Positions 1-6,590 of a stretch of DNA of 11,294 nt are shown piece by piece; position 1 is the first letter of the stretch, and the number at the start of each line of letters is the position of its first letter. The notes under the pieces were generated by a model. The model was not told the DNA's origin. It searched no databases and was given only the letters and a program-made list of their open reading frames with translations. The stretch is from Gemmatimonadota bacterium. GTDB lineage: Bacteria; Gemmatimonadota; Gemmatimonadetes; Gemmatimonadales; Gemmatimonadaceae. The stretch covers positions 1 through 11,294 of the forward strand of contig PLMM01000367.1 in NCBI GenBank assembly GCA_003142495.1. The letters are read 5' to 3'. The position numbers were made by a program, and so were the translations under genes.

Positions 1-863
1 AAGTCGAGCCCGATATCGACCGCCCGGGCGGAGTGCGTGAGCGCGCCCACCGAGATCCAGTCCACGCCGGTCTCCGCCACCGCGCGCACGCTCTCGAGCG
101 TGATGCCGCCCGAGGCCTCGACGATCGCCGCGCCACTCACCATCTCGACGCAGCGCCTCATCTCGCCCGGCGACATGTTGTCGAGGAGTATGACATCGGC
201 ACCCGCTTCGACAGCGCGCGCCACCTGCTCGCGCGTGTCGCACTCCACTTCCACCTGCATGCCCTTCGAAGCGAATTCTCGCGCGCGACGCACTGCAAGC
301 GCGATGTCGCCGCCCACCGACTCGAGATGGTTGTCCTTGATCAGCACCGCCGCAGCGAGGTCCGCGCGGTGATTCGTCCCGCCACCGCACAGCACCGCGT
401 ACTTCTCCAGCGCGCGAAGACCCGGCGTCGTCTTCCGCGTGTCGAGGATCTTCGCGCGCGTGCCGCGCACCGCGCTCACGTAGCGCGCGGTGAGCGTCGC
501 AATCCCCGACAGCCGCTGTACGAAGTTGAGCGCCACACGCTCGGCCGACAGCACCGCGCGCGCGCTCCCCTCGATTTCGAGCACCGACGTGCCCGCCGCC
601 ACGTGCGCGCCGTCGCTCACGAGCGCTCGGCATCGCGTCGCCGGATCGAGCAGCTCGAACACGCGCGCCGCGAGCGGAAGTCCCGCGATCACGCCTGCCG
701 AGCGCGAGACCATGTCTGCTCGGGCGCGCGCACTTGCGGGAACCACCGCGAGCGTCGTGACGTCATCGAACGCGCGATCCTCATCGAGCGCCGCACGCAC
801 GAGCCGCTCCATTTCTTCCGCCGACAACGGAAAGACGAGCGCCTCAGCCACCGCGTGCGCCAT
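1..863 (-). CDS. nadC: Nicotinate-nucleotide diphosphorylase (quinolinate phosphoribosyltransferase), 3' end cut by window edge
   Basis: Converts quinolinate and PRPP to nicotinate mononucleotide, CO2 and PPi, the third step of de novo NAD synthesis, in the cytoplasm. Translating the minus strand from the ATG at 863 gives 287 residues that run off the left edge. The usual family length is about 280-300, so only a few C-terminal residues should be missing. Visible family motifs: SAERVALNFVQRLSG near residues 106-120, LDTRKTTPGLR at 140-150 followed by EKYAVLCGGGTNHR at 153-166, KDNH at 176-179, VEVEC at 204-208, LLDNM at 226-230, EASGGI at 249-254 and DWISVGALTHS at 268-278. These cover the PRPP and quinolinate binding arginines, lysines and histidine known in the family. 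The start lies 2 nt after the nadA stop; only a weak GGCGAG precedes it, so translation is probably coupled to nadA. Identity is secure. Confidence 0.96.
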   Translation of the reverse strand, partial: MAHAVAEALVFPLSAEEMERLVRAALDEDRAFDDVTTLAVVPASARARADMVSRSAGVIAGLPLAARVFELLDPATRCRALVSDGAHVAAGTSVLEIEGSARAVLSAERVALNFVQRLSGIATLTARYVSAVRGTRAKILDTRKTTPGLRALEKYAVLCGGGTNHRADLAAAVLIKDNHLESVGGDIALAVRRAREFASKGMQVEVECDTREQVARAVEAGADVILLDNMSPGEMRRCVEMVSGAAIVEASGGITLESVRAVAETGVDWISVGALTHSARAVDIGLD

Positions 864-865
864 AC

Positions 866-1864
866 TCACTCGCCCATCGCGAACGCCGGCGCCATCGCCG
901 GCGCGCCCCCGATCGAGATCATCCGCTCGATCGCGAGCCGCGCGCGATCGGCCACGTTCGCCGGCACCGTGATGCGATGCTCGAGAGTCTCGAGCGAGCG
1001 CTTCACCTTTGCCAGCGTCGTCACCTTCATGTACTGACACGACGCCCGCTCATCCGCCGCGAAAAACGTCTTGCTTGGATTCGCCTTGCGGAGGCGATGC
1101 AGAATCCCGACCTCGGTCGCGACGATGAACTCGCTCGCATCACTCTCTGACGGCCGGCGGATCATTCCCTCCGTCGACAGAATGTGCAGATCCTTGTCGT
1201 TCACCGCGCCCGCGGAGATTCCCTCGAGCACGCTCGTCGAGCAGCCGCACTCCGGATGCACGAGCATCTCCGCCTGCGGATGCGCGAGGCGCATGTTGTC
1301 GAGCGCTTCCGGCGTGATCCCCGCGTGCACATGACACTCGCCCATCCACACGTGCATGTTCGCCCTGCCGGTCATCCGGCGCACGTGCGCGCCGAGGAAC
1401 ATGTCGGGGCCGAAGAGCACCTCGCGATCTGCAGGGATCGAGTTGACGATCTCCACCGCGTTCCCCGACGTGCAGCAGTAGTCGGTCTCCGCCTTCACCG
1501 CCGCCGTCGTGTTCACGTACGACACCACGACCGCTCCCGGATGCTCGGCCTTCCACGCGCGCAGCTGATCCGCGGTCATCGTGTCCGCGAGCGAGCATCC
1601 CGCGGCGAGATCCGGCAGCAGCACCGTCTTGTCCGGCGAAAGTATCGCCGCCGTCTCGGCCATGAAGTGCACGCCGCAGAACACGATGACATCGGCGCTG
1701 GTGCGCGCGGCCTCGCGCGAGAGGCCGAGCGAGTCGCCGACGACATCGGCGACGTCCTGCACCTCGGGGCGCTCGTAGTTGTGCGCGAGGATGACGGCGT
1801 TGCGCTCGCGCGCGAGCGCACGAATCTCATCCTGCAGCTTAAGAACGTCGGCAGCTGCGCTCAT
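866..1864 (-). CDS. nadA: Quinolinate synthase NadA (4Fe-4S)
   Basis: Condenses iminoaspartate from NadB with dihydroxyacetone phosphate to quinolinate, using a [4Fe-4S] cluster. The product is 332 aa, a normal NadA length. HNY (28-30) lies in the first domain. The three expected cluster cysteines are Cys63 in [10 protein letters not shown], Cys177 in GECHVH and Cys276 in SCQYMK. Other signatures are [11 protein letters not shown] (84-94), [13 protein letters not shown] (114-126), HPECGCS (203-209) and STEGMIRRP (230-238). The open frame extends upstream to 1921, but the ATG at 1864 is preferred. It overlaps the nadB stop in an ATGA arrangement and has a GGAGGG ribosome site 7 nt upstream. 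It also gives the usual N terminus. Middle gene of the nadBAC operon. Confidence 0.97.
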   Translation of the reverse strand: MSAAADVLKLQDEIRALARERNAVILAHNYERPEVQDVADVVGDSLGLSREAARTSADVIVFCGVHFMAETAAILSPDKTVLLPDLAAGCSLADTMTADQLRAWKAEHPGAVVVSYVNTTAAVKAETDYCCTSGNAVEIVNSIPADREVLFGPDMFLGAHVRRMTGRANMHVWMGECHVHAGITPEALDNMRLAHPQAEMLVHPECGCSTSVLEGISAGAVNDKDLHILSTEGMIRRPSESDASEFIVATEVGILHRLRKANPSKTFFAADERASCQYMKVTTLAKVKRSLETLEHRITVPANVADRARLAIERMISIGGAPAMAPAFAMGE

Positions 1865-3432
1865 GACGCGACCCTCCGCGCCTTCTTGCCGGCGCCGAAC
1901 TGCACGTGGCGATCGGCCCACACGCTGCGTGGGAGCGGGAAGTCACTGCGATAGTGTCCACCGCGCGACTCCTCGCGCATGAGAGCGGACTTCGCGATCA
2001 GCTGCGCGGTGAGCGCGAGGTTGTGCTCCTCGGTTGCGCCCGCGGGCAGCTCGGCCACGATCGCGTCGAGCGCCGCGAGGCATTCGCGCAGCCCCGTTGC
2101 CGTGCGCTCGATCCCGGCGTGCTCCCACATCAACACTCGAATACGCTGCGCCGCATCGCGAGAGATCGCGCGATCGGGCGGCGTCGGCACTCGCCAGCTC
2201 TCGAGCACGGGCTCGTGCGCGAGCGGCTCGAGCTGCATCACATCGTGCGCCACGCGCTCGGCGAACACCAATCCCTCGAGCAGCGAGTTCGACGCCAGGC
2301 GATTCGCGCCGTGCACTCCGGTGCGTGCGACCTCGCCCACGGCCGAGAGTCGCGGGATCGTCGAGCGGCCCACGAGATCGACGACGATCCCGCCCATCAT
2401 GTAGTGCGCCGCAGGAGTGACCGGGATCGGCTGCGTGCGCGGATCGATGCCACGCTCCATGCACACCGCGAAGATGCCGGGGAAGCGCGTGGTGAACTGC
2501 TCGCCGAGGCGCGTTGCGTCGAGCGTGACGCCGCCGGTCGCGCGCTGGGCGTGCAGCACCGCGCGCGTGACGATGTCGCGCGGCGCGAGCTCGGCGAGCT
2601 CGTTGATGGCCGGCATGAATCGCACGCCGTTCGCGTCGAGAAGCAGCGCGCCTTCGCCGCGCACTGCCTCGCTGATGAGCGCGAGCGGCGTCTCGTTCGT
2701 GTCGAGCGCCGTTGGATGGAACTGGACGAACTCCATGTCCGCGAGCTCGGCGCCCGCGCGATGCGCGAGCGCGTAGCCATCGCCGGTGGCGACGGGCGGA
2801 TTTGTCGTGCGCAGATAGACCTGGCCGCACCCGCCCGTCGCGAGCACGGTGGCGTCCGCGATGACCTCGAGCGCGTGCCCGCGCTCGCTCACGCGCGCGC
2901 CGGCGCACGCGCCGTTCTCGATGATGAGGTCGAGCGCGCGCGCATGCTCGATGATCGTGATGCGCGTGTCCGCGCGCACGAGCTCGACCAGCGTGCGCAC
3001 GACTTCCGCGCCCGTGCGATCGCCGCTCGCGTGCACGATTCGTCGCTCCGAGTGTGCGGCCTCGCGACCCAGGAGATATTCGCCGAGCGGCCCGACGTCG
3101 AAGTGCGCGCCGGCCTCGGTGAGCTCGCGCACCCGGCTGGGTCCTTCGCTCACGAGGACGTCGACGGCATCGCTATCGCAGAGAATGCCGCCGGCGGCGA
3201 GCGTGTCCTGGCGATGCAGCGCGGGCGAGTCGCCGGCGCCGAGCGCGGCGGCGATCCCGCCCTGCGCGTAGTTGGTGGAGCTGTCGAAGAGCGTGCGCTT
3301 GGTGAGGAGGACGACATCACCAGGATTCGCGCATTGCTCGGCGGCGCGGAAGGCGGTGTGCAGGCCGGCGATGCCGCTGCCGATTACGAGTACCCGCGCG
3401 CGAATGCGCTTTGAGGCCGTTGCGTGTGACAT
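1861..3432 (-). CDS. nadB: L-aspartate oxidase NadB
   Basis: FAD flavoprotein that oxidises L-aspartate to iminoaspartate, the first step of bacterial NAD synthesis. 523 aa, against about 540 in E. coli. The FAD-binding Rossmann motif VIGSGIAG lies at 16-23, followed by [20 protein letters not shown] (44-63), whose S-T-x-x-AQGG pattern is typical of the succinate dehydrogenase/fumarate reductase flavoprotein family. Active-site equivalents visible are FVQFHPTA with His239, SEAVRGEGA (254-262), PRDIVTR with Arg285, HYMMGG with His343 and [13 protein letters not shown] with Arg378. The [13 protein letters not shown] stretch (487-499) is the normal C-terminal helical domain signature. The ATG at 3432 is preceded by GGGAG at a good distance. 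First gene of the nad operon; its TGA overlaps the nadA ATG. It has a 220-nt upstream region with strong inverted repeats. Confidence 0.97.
   Translation of the reverse strand: MSHATASKRIRARVLVIGSGIAGLHTAFRAAEQCANPGDVVLLTKRTLFDSSTNYAQGGIAAALGAGDSPALHRQDTLAAGGILCDSDAVDVLVSEGPSRVRELTEAGAHFDVGPLGEYLLGREAAHSERRIVHASGDRTGAEVVRTLVELVRADTRITIIEHARALDLIIENGACAGARVSERGHALEVIADATVLATGGCGQVYLRTTNPPVATGDGYALAHRAGAELADMEFVQFHPTALDTNETPLALISEAVRGEGALLLDANGVRFMPAINELAELAPRDIVTRAVLHAQRATGGVTLDATRLGEQFTTRFPGIFAVCMERGIDPRTQPIPVTPAAHYMMGGIVVDLVGRSTIPRLSAVGEVARTGVHGANRLASNSLLEGLVFAERVAHDVMQLEPLAHEPVLESWRVPTPPDRAISRDAAQRIRVLMWEHAGIERTATGLRECLAALDAIVAELPAGATEEHNLALTAQLIAKSALMREESRGGHYRSDFPLPRSVWADRHVQFGAGKKARRVAS
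1872..1877 (-). promoter_or_regulatory. Ribosome binding site of nadA
   Basis: GGAGGG on the minus strand, 7 nt before the ATG at 1864 and inside the last codons of nadB. It decides the nadA start against the longer open frame. It is one of the few strong Shine-Dalgarno sites in the window. Confidence 0.75.
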
Positions 3433-3438
3433 GTACAG

Positions 3439-3443
3439 CTCCC
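3439..3443 (-). promoter_or_regulatory. Ribosome binding site of nadB
   Basis: GGGAG on the minus strand, 6 nt upstream of the ATG at 3432. It fixes the start of nadB. Confidence 0.75.
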
Positions 3444-3459
3444 ATTGGTGACTTGGTTC

Positions 3460-3522
3460 CTCGCTGAGGGGCCGGTTGGGAAACGCCTTGGTTCGTCCGG
3501 TGCGACGAACCCTCCCAGCGAG
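3460..3522 (-). promoter_or_regulatory. Structured nadB leader: nested inverted repeats
   Basis: On the nadB strand, CTCGCTG (3522-3516) pairs perfectly with CAGCGAG (3466-3460). Inside it, GGTTCGTC (3511-3504) pairs perfectly with GACGAACC (3497-3490) across a 6-nt loop. About 23 nt stay unpaired on the 3' side of the inner hairpin. The octamer GAACCAAG follows the inner hairpin (its GAACC is part of the right arm, 3494-3487) and recurs right after the outer stem (3459-3452). The GGTTC of the inner left arm could therefore also pair with the second copy, nearer the ribosome site. No T-run follows, so this is not a classical intrinsic terminator. It could be a cis-acting RNA controlling nadB or a protein-binding site. 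The pairing is seen directly; the function is inferred. Confidence 0.5.
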
Positions 3523-3540
3523 TACAGCAGATCAGTTGTG

Positions 3541-3572
3541 TTGCTGCATACTACACTAACAATAACGAATGG
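3541..3572 (-). promoter_or_regulatory. Candidate nadB promoter zone (AT-rich)
   Basis: This is the only AT-rich stretch between the DUF899 gene and nadB. On the minus strand it reads through TTATTG, TTGTTA and TAGTAT, all promoter-like hexamers, but none is paired with a partner at 16-18 nt. It sits upstream of the structured leader, where a nadBAC promoter would be expected. Placement is inferred from composition and position only. Confidence 0.3.
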
Positions 3573-3595
3573 TGCGTAGCCGCCGTTGGACGTAA

Positions 3596-3640
3596 CGGGC
3601 GCCCGCGTGCGGCTGGGGGATCAACAGGCGGGCGATCGCC
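3596..3640. other. Two GC-rich palindromes after the DUF899 gene
   Basis: CGGGCGCCCG (3596-3605) and GGCGATCGCC (3631-3640) are perfect 10-bp palindromes, 16 nt or more beyond the DUF899 stop. They might help end transcription of the arsR operon. They have no loop and no T-run, so a terminator call is not justified. The rest of 3433-3655 holds the nadB leader and promoter zone and no gene I can support. Confidence 0.25.
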
Positions 3641-3655
3641 GAAGTTCCAGGCCGG

Positions 3656-4366
3656 CTACTCCCCGTACCGATCGTGATAGCGCACCCAACCCATTCCGTG
3701 GGACTCGTTGCGTCCCAACGGAGTCATGTCGAGGAGATTGTAGGTGTTGAGGAAGGTGTCGACGCCGCGCTGATAGGTGGAGTACGTGTGGAAGACGTCG
3801 TCGCCGTCGCGCGAGAAGACGCTGAAGCCAGGCATGTCGCTCGCCGCCTGGGGAATCTCCTTGCGCCGGCGCAGCTCGGTCACGCTCTCGTAGTTGTACT
3901 CCTTGTTGCGCTCGTCGTCGATCGTGACGTGGAAGTCGTAGTTGAAATCCGATTCGCCCGAGGAGAGCCACGGAAAGCTCCAGCGCATTCGTGCCTCGAA
4001 CGCTTCGAGCTTCGCGAGCGGTGCGCGCGAGATCGCGGCGAACGCGGTGTCGGCCGCAGCGAGGTGGACGAGGCCGCCGTCGACGTTGTCCATCACGTAC
4101 GAGCAGTGCTTGCATCCCTCGCTCCACGCCGGCGCGAACATGAAGTGGTAGACGACGAGCTGTTTGTGATCACCGAACAGGTCGCGCAGCGACACCCGAC
4201 CGTTCGGTCCTTCGAATGTGTAGTCCTTCTCGACGCGCACCATCGGCAGCGTGCGGCGCTGAGCGCTGAGCGCGTCGCGCGCGCGCGTCAACTCCTTCTC
4301 CTTCGCGAGCAGTGCCCGGCGGGCGGTGAGCCATTCTGCGCGGGATACGACAGTTGATGATTCCAC
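3656..4366 (-). CDS. DUF899-family thioredoxin-like protein
   Basis: Member of the DUF899 (PF05988) family, a thioredoxin-like fold whose function is not established. From the GTG at 4366 it is 236 aa, the usual family size. Conserved landmarks: SRAEWLTARRALLAKEKELT (8-27), the DALSAQRRTLPMVRVEKDY stretch (31-49), LRDLFGDHKQLVVYHFMF (60-77), a redox-like CKHC (Cys85, Cys88), SRAPLAKLEAFEARM (113-127), SDFNYDFHV (139-147), FSVFSRDGDDVFHTYSTYQRG (181-201) and the C-terminal GRNESHGMGWVRYHDRYGE (218-236). The GTG is chosen because AGGAG lies 6 nt upstream and the family homology begins there. The frame stays open upstream to an ATG at 4510, described separately. Third gene of the arsR-SRPBCC operon. 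A redox or detoxification role is plausible from CxxC, but unproven. Confidence 0.88.
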   Translation of the reverse strand: MESSTVVSRAEWLTARRALLAKEKELTRARDALSAQRRTLPMVRVEKDYTFEGPNGRVSLRDLFGDHKQLVVYHFMFAPAWSEGCKHCSYVMDNVDGGLVHLAAADTAFAAISRAPLAKLEAFEARMRWSFPWLSSGESDFNYDFHVTIDDERNKEYNYESVTELRRRKEIPQAASDMPGFSVFSRDGDDVFHTYSTYQRGVDTFLNTYNLLDMTPLGRNESHGMGWVRYHDRYGE

Positions 4367-4510
4367 GTTCGACTCCTGTGAAGTATTCGGTGCGGTTGCG
4401 GCAACACGTGCGTGCCGTTTCAGGGTGATGACCAGCGCGGACAGTCCTGCCGACGACGTGGTGCCGGCCGCGGCGAGCGCGAGCGTCGAGATGCAAATGG
4501 GACAGAACAT
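4367..4510 (-). CDS. CPxC small membrane segment, in frame and stopless into DUF899 (long-form start)
   Basis: An ATG at 4510, 13 nt after the SRPBCC stop, opens 48 codons in the same frame as DUF899 with no stop between. The segment reads MFCPICISTLALAAAG, then more small and hydrophobic residues, then KRHARVAA. That is an N-terminal CPIC pair, one likely transmembrane helix of about 25 residues and a basic tail. About three quarters of its third codon positions are G or C, as expected of coding DNA here. I recall short stand-alone proteins of this CPxC single-helix type, but cannot search for them. Either the gene makes a 284-aa membrane-anchored DUF899, or a formerly separate small gene has lost its stop and the GTG at 4366 starts a second, soluble product. 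No clear ribosome site precedes the ATG. Confidence 0.5.
4373..4377 (-). promoter_or_regulatory. Internal ribosome binding site for DUF899
   Basis: AGGAG on the minus strand, 6 nt before the GTG at 4366. It supports independent initiation of the 236-aa DUF899 protein inside the longer open frame. Confidence 0.65.
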
Positions 4511-4523
4511 CACGCGGCCGTGA

Positions 4524-5006
4524 CTACGCGCCCGCGGCGAGATAGCCGCTGAGTCGCGTGTGGAGCTGCCCCTTCCACCCGTTGGTGTTGCCGAGCAGGG
4601 CGGCGGTGCGGCGCGCGGCGGCGAGTCCCGAGAAGCCGGTCTCCACGACGCGCAGCAGCGTGCCGCCGTCAGGGGTGCTCTCGAGCGTGAACGTGACGAG
4701 TGTGCGCGGCTCCTTCGACATGTCCACGCTGGCGTCGGTGGCGCTGGGGTGCCAGCGCCACGCAAAGCGGCGCTCAGGCTCCACGGTCTCGATCGTCACG
4801 TCGAACGAATGATGCTCGTGTTTGGGAATCGTGAAGCGGCCCTGCACGCGGGCGCCGGGCGCGATGGTCGCGCCCGTGAGGTCGACGCCGAACCAGGCGC
4901 CGAGCTCCGCTGGGTTTGTGAGCGCGCGCCAAACGCGCGCCTGCGGCTGTGGCAGACGCACCTCGTCTTCGATGCGGTCGGTGGAGTCGGCTGTCGATGC
5001 GATCAT
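4524..5006 (-). CDS. SRPBCC / AHSA1-like domain protein
   Basis: 160 aa, a single START/Bet v1-like hydrophobic-ligand domain of the AHSA1 type. Signatures: IEDEVRLPQPQARVWRALTNPAELGAWFG (12-40, the opening strand and helix), then a beta-rich core with GRFTI (56-60), VTIETVEPERRFAWRW (70-85) and LVTFTLES (103-110). GGTLLRVVETGFSGL (114-128) and the closing helix NTNGWKGQLHTRLSGYL (140-156) follow. Ligand and reaction are unknown. The ATG at 5006 lies 18 nt after the arsR stop; a weak GGAT precedes it. ArsR plus AHSA1-like pairs are very common, and the regulator is usually taken to control its partner. Transcribed with arsR from the promoter near 5337-5366. Confidence 0.9.
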   Translation of the reverse strand: MIASTADSTDRIEDEVRLPQPQARVWRALTNPAELGAWFGVDLTGATIAPGARVQGRFTIPKHEHHSFDVTIETVEPERRFAWRWHPSATDASVDMSKEPRTLVTFTLESTPDGGTLLRVVETGFSGLAAARRTAALLGNTNGWKGQLHTRLSGYLAAGA

Positions 5007-5024
5007 GGGGTTATCCGGTTGAGG

Positions 5025-5330
5025 TCAGTCATTGCGCGCGAGGTGCCGTTGCAGCGACGCGAGCCTGCCGCGCCAGAATCGGCGATACGGCGTGAGCCAC
5101 GCGTCGAGCTCGGCGAGCGGCTCGGGCGAGAGAGAGTAGATGCGGCGTTGCGCGTCCACGCGTGCCTCGACCAGTCCGGCGTTGCGGAGCACGCGCAGGT
5201 GCTTCGACACCGCTGGCTGGCTCATGTCGAGCGCGTCGACGAGCTCCGTGACGGTGTGCTCGTCGTCGCGCAGGAGGTCGAGCATGCGGCGGCGGCTGGG
5301 GTCGCCGATGACTTCGAAGAGCGTGGACAT
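5025..5330 (-). CDS. ArsR-family winged-helix transcriptional regulator
   Basis: 101 aa, a complete ArsR/SmtB-fold repressor. FEVIGDPSRRRMLDLLRDDEHTVTELVDALDMSQPAVSKHLRVLRNAGLVEARVDAQRRIYSL covers helix-turn-helix and wing; the recognition helix is around SQPAVSKHLRVLRNAGL (37-53). It has no cysteine at all, so it is not a classical arsenic or cadmium sensor. The C-terminal PYRRFWRGRLASL (81-93) is typical of the subgroup found beside AHSA1-like genes. First gene of a three-gene operon. The predicted promoter leaves almost no 5' UTR. A perfect inverted repeat overlaps the -35, which suggests autorepression. It is divergent from the amidase gene at 5484. Confidence 0.93.
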   Translation of the reverse strand: MSTLFEVIGDPSRRRMLDLLRDDEHTVTELVDALDMSQPAVSKHLRVLRNAGLVEARVDAQRRIYSLSPEPLAELDAWLTPYRRFWRGRLASLQRHLARND

Positions 5331-5336
5331 GGCGTG

Positions 5337-5366
5337 AATATACTAAGTGGGTTATATGCCTGTCAA
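5337..5366 (-). promoter_or_regulatory. Sigma70-like promoter of arsR, probably leaderless
   Basis: TTGACA (5366-5361) as a perfect -35, an 18-nt spacer and TATATT (5342-5337) as a -10 matching consensus at 5 of 6. Only 6 nt separate the -10 from the arsR ATG at 5330, so transcription should begin at or next to the A of the start codon. The mRNA would then be leaderless, consistent with the absence of a ribosome site. Confidence 0.75.
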
Positions 5367-5372
5367 GGCATA
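5355..5372. promoter_or_regulatory. Candidate ArsR operator (perfect 18-bp inverted repeat)
   Basis: TATGCCT and AGGCATA form perfect 7-bp arms around 4 nt, covering the whole -35 of the arsR promoter. The position fits a repressor site blocking RNA polymerase. In the 153-bp intergenic region shared with the amidase gene it could also affect that gene. The rest of this region holds a weak 6-bp inverted repeat (ATGCGG at 5375-5380 with CCGCAT at 5394-5399) and no promoter I can defend for the plus strand. Confidence 0.6.
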
Positions 5373-5483
5373 AGATGCGGAACGGCTTTCCCCCCGCATG
5401 CCCTGCGACACCCTTCATCGTCGAGCGCGAGACAACAGATTTGCTTTGCCACGTATCGGTTCACCACTCTCGCCCCCGGTCCC

Positions 5484-6590
5484 ATGCGTCGATTGACGAT
5501 CACGTTCATCCCGCTCATCTCCGTCGCGCTTGCAGCTTGCGCCGCGTCCACGACTCCGCCCAAGACGATCACCACCAGCGCGTATTTCTGGCCCGCGCAT
5601 CCGGTTGGCTCAGTGCACACGCTGATGCCGTCCCCGACGACGGTCGTGTACGGCGGCTACGATCCTGCCGCAGCGCCGGCGTTACGCGTGGCGTCCGGCG
5701 ACGAGGTGATCGTCGGTGCAGTCTCGACGTGCGGAGCCAGACTCCTCCAACCGGGCGTGGACACGGGTACGATCGAGCCGGCGTACCGAGCGATCGCAGA
5801 CGCCGCACGCGACTCCACGCTCCGCCGCGGCCCGGGTGGGCACATCCTCACCGGCCCGATTTACGTGGACGGCGCGGAACCGGGCGACGTGCTCGAGGTG
5901 AGGATCGAGTCGATCGCGGTCGACCTGCCTTATGCGTGCAACGGCTTTGGACCGCGCGGCGGCTTCCTGCCCGAAGACTTCCCGGGCGAGTCGCGCATGC
6001 GCGTGATCCCGCTCGACCTGCAGCACATGGTGGCGCGGTTCTCCGATTCGCTCGGAATCGCGATTCCGTTGCACCCGTTTTTCGGGAGCATCGGCGTCGC
6101 GCCGTCGCCCGAGCAGGGGCGCATCAACAGCGCACCGCCCGGCACGCACGCGGGGAACCTCGACAACAAGGCGCTCGTCGCCGGAACGATCCTCTACATC
6201 CCGGTGCACACGCGCGGCGCACTACTCGAAATCGGCGACGGCCACGCGGGGCAGGGCGATGGCGAGGTAGACATCACGGCGCTCGAGACGTCGCTGCGCG
6301 GCAAGTTCCAGCTCATCGTTCGCAAGGATCTGCACTTCGACTGGCCTCGGGCGGAGACGCCCACGGATTGGATCGCGATGGGCGCTGACTCCAACCTGAC
6401 AGTGGCGACGAAGATCGCCACCCGTCAGGCGATCGCACTACTCGGCGACACCTACCGTCTGTCGCGAGAGGATGCCTACCAGTTGCTGAGTACGGCCGGG
6501 GACGTGCGCATCACGCAGCTCGTGGACGGCACGATGGGCGCGCACGTCATGATTTCGAAGCGCCTGTTCGCGGGGCGGCCGCTCGACTAA
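5484..6590 (+). CDS. Acetamidase/formamidase-family lipoprotein
   Basis: 368 aa, FmdA/AmdA (PF03069) family, whose characterised members hydrolyse formamide or acetamide to the acid and ammonia. Signatures: SGDEVIVG (71-78), GPGGHILTGPIYVDGAEPGDVLEVRI (116-141), HPFFGSIGVAP (197-207), PPGTHAGNLDNKALVAGT (218-235), LYIPVHTRGALLEIGDGHAGQGDGEVDITALE (237-268) and LSREDAYQLLSTAGDVRITQLVDG (326-349). The N terminus is a lipoprotein signal: RR at 2-3, a hydrophobic stretch, then LAAC with the lipidated cysteine at 19. The enzyme should therefore be exported and membrane-anchored. The ATG at 5484 is chosen because the signal starts there; no ribosome site is visible. The open frame extends far upstream, but that part lies opposite the SRPBCC and arsR genes. 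The true substrate is unknown. Confidence 0.9.
   Translation: MRRLTITFIPLISVALAACAASTTPPKTITTSAYFWPAHPVGSVHTLMPSPTTVVYGGYDPAAAPALRVASGDEVIVGAVSTCGARLLQPGVDTGTIEPAYRAIADAARDSTLRRGPGGHILTGPIYVDGAEPGDVLEVRIESIAVDLPYACNGFGPRGGFLPEDFPGESRMRVIPLDLQHMVARFSDSLGIAIPLHPFFGSIGVAPSPEQGRINSAPPGTHAGNLDNKALVAGTILYIPVHTRGALLEIGDGHAGQGDGEVDITALETSLRGKFQLIVRKDLHFDWPRAETPTDWIAMGADSNLTVATKIATRQAIALLGDTYRLSREDAYQLLSTAGDVRITQLVDGTMGAHVMISKRLFAGRPLD

Noticed and set aside
33..1037. Long open frame on the plus strand opposite nadC and nadA
   Set aside because: It is rich in Arg, His and Ala with no domain, and is a by-product of GC-biased codons. The minus strand encodes unmistakable NadC and NadA. The same applies to the plus-strand frames at 1184-1954, 1906-3414, 3674-4357 and 7797-8636, and to the part of the amidase frame upstream of 5484.
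3460..3522. Intrinsic terminator or T-box in the nadB leader
   Set aside because: No T-run follows either stem, and no specifier loop or T-box sequence is visible. An NAD+ riboswitch match was also not recognisable by eye.
3631..3640. HIP1-type GCGATCGC palindrome
   Set aside because: A single copy near a GC-rich palindrome is expected by chance at this base composition. HIP1 is a cyanobacterial feature and nothing else here is cyanobacterial.
5025..5330. Arsenic or heavy-metal sensing by the ArsR protein
   Set aside because: The protein has no cysteine and no metal-resistance genes lie nearby.
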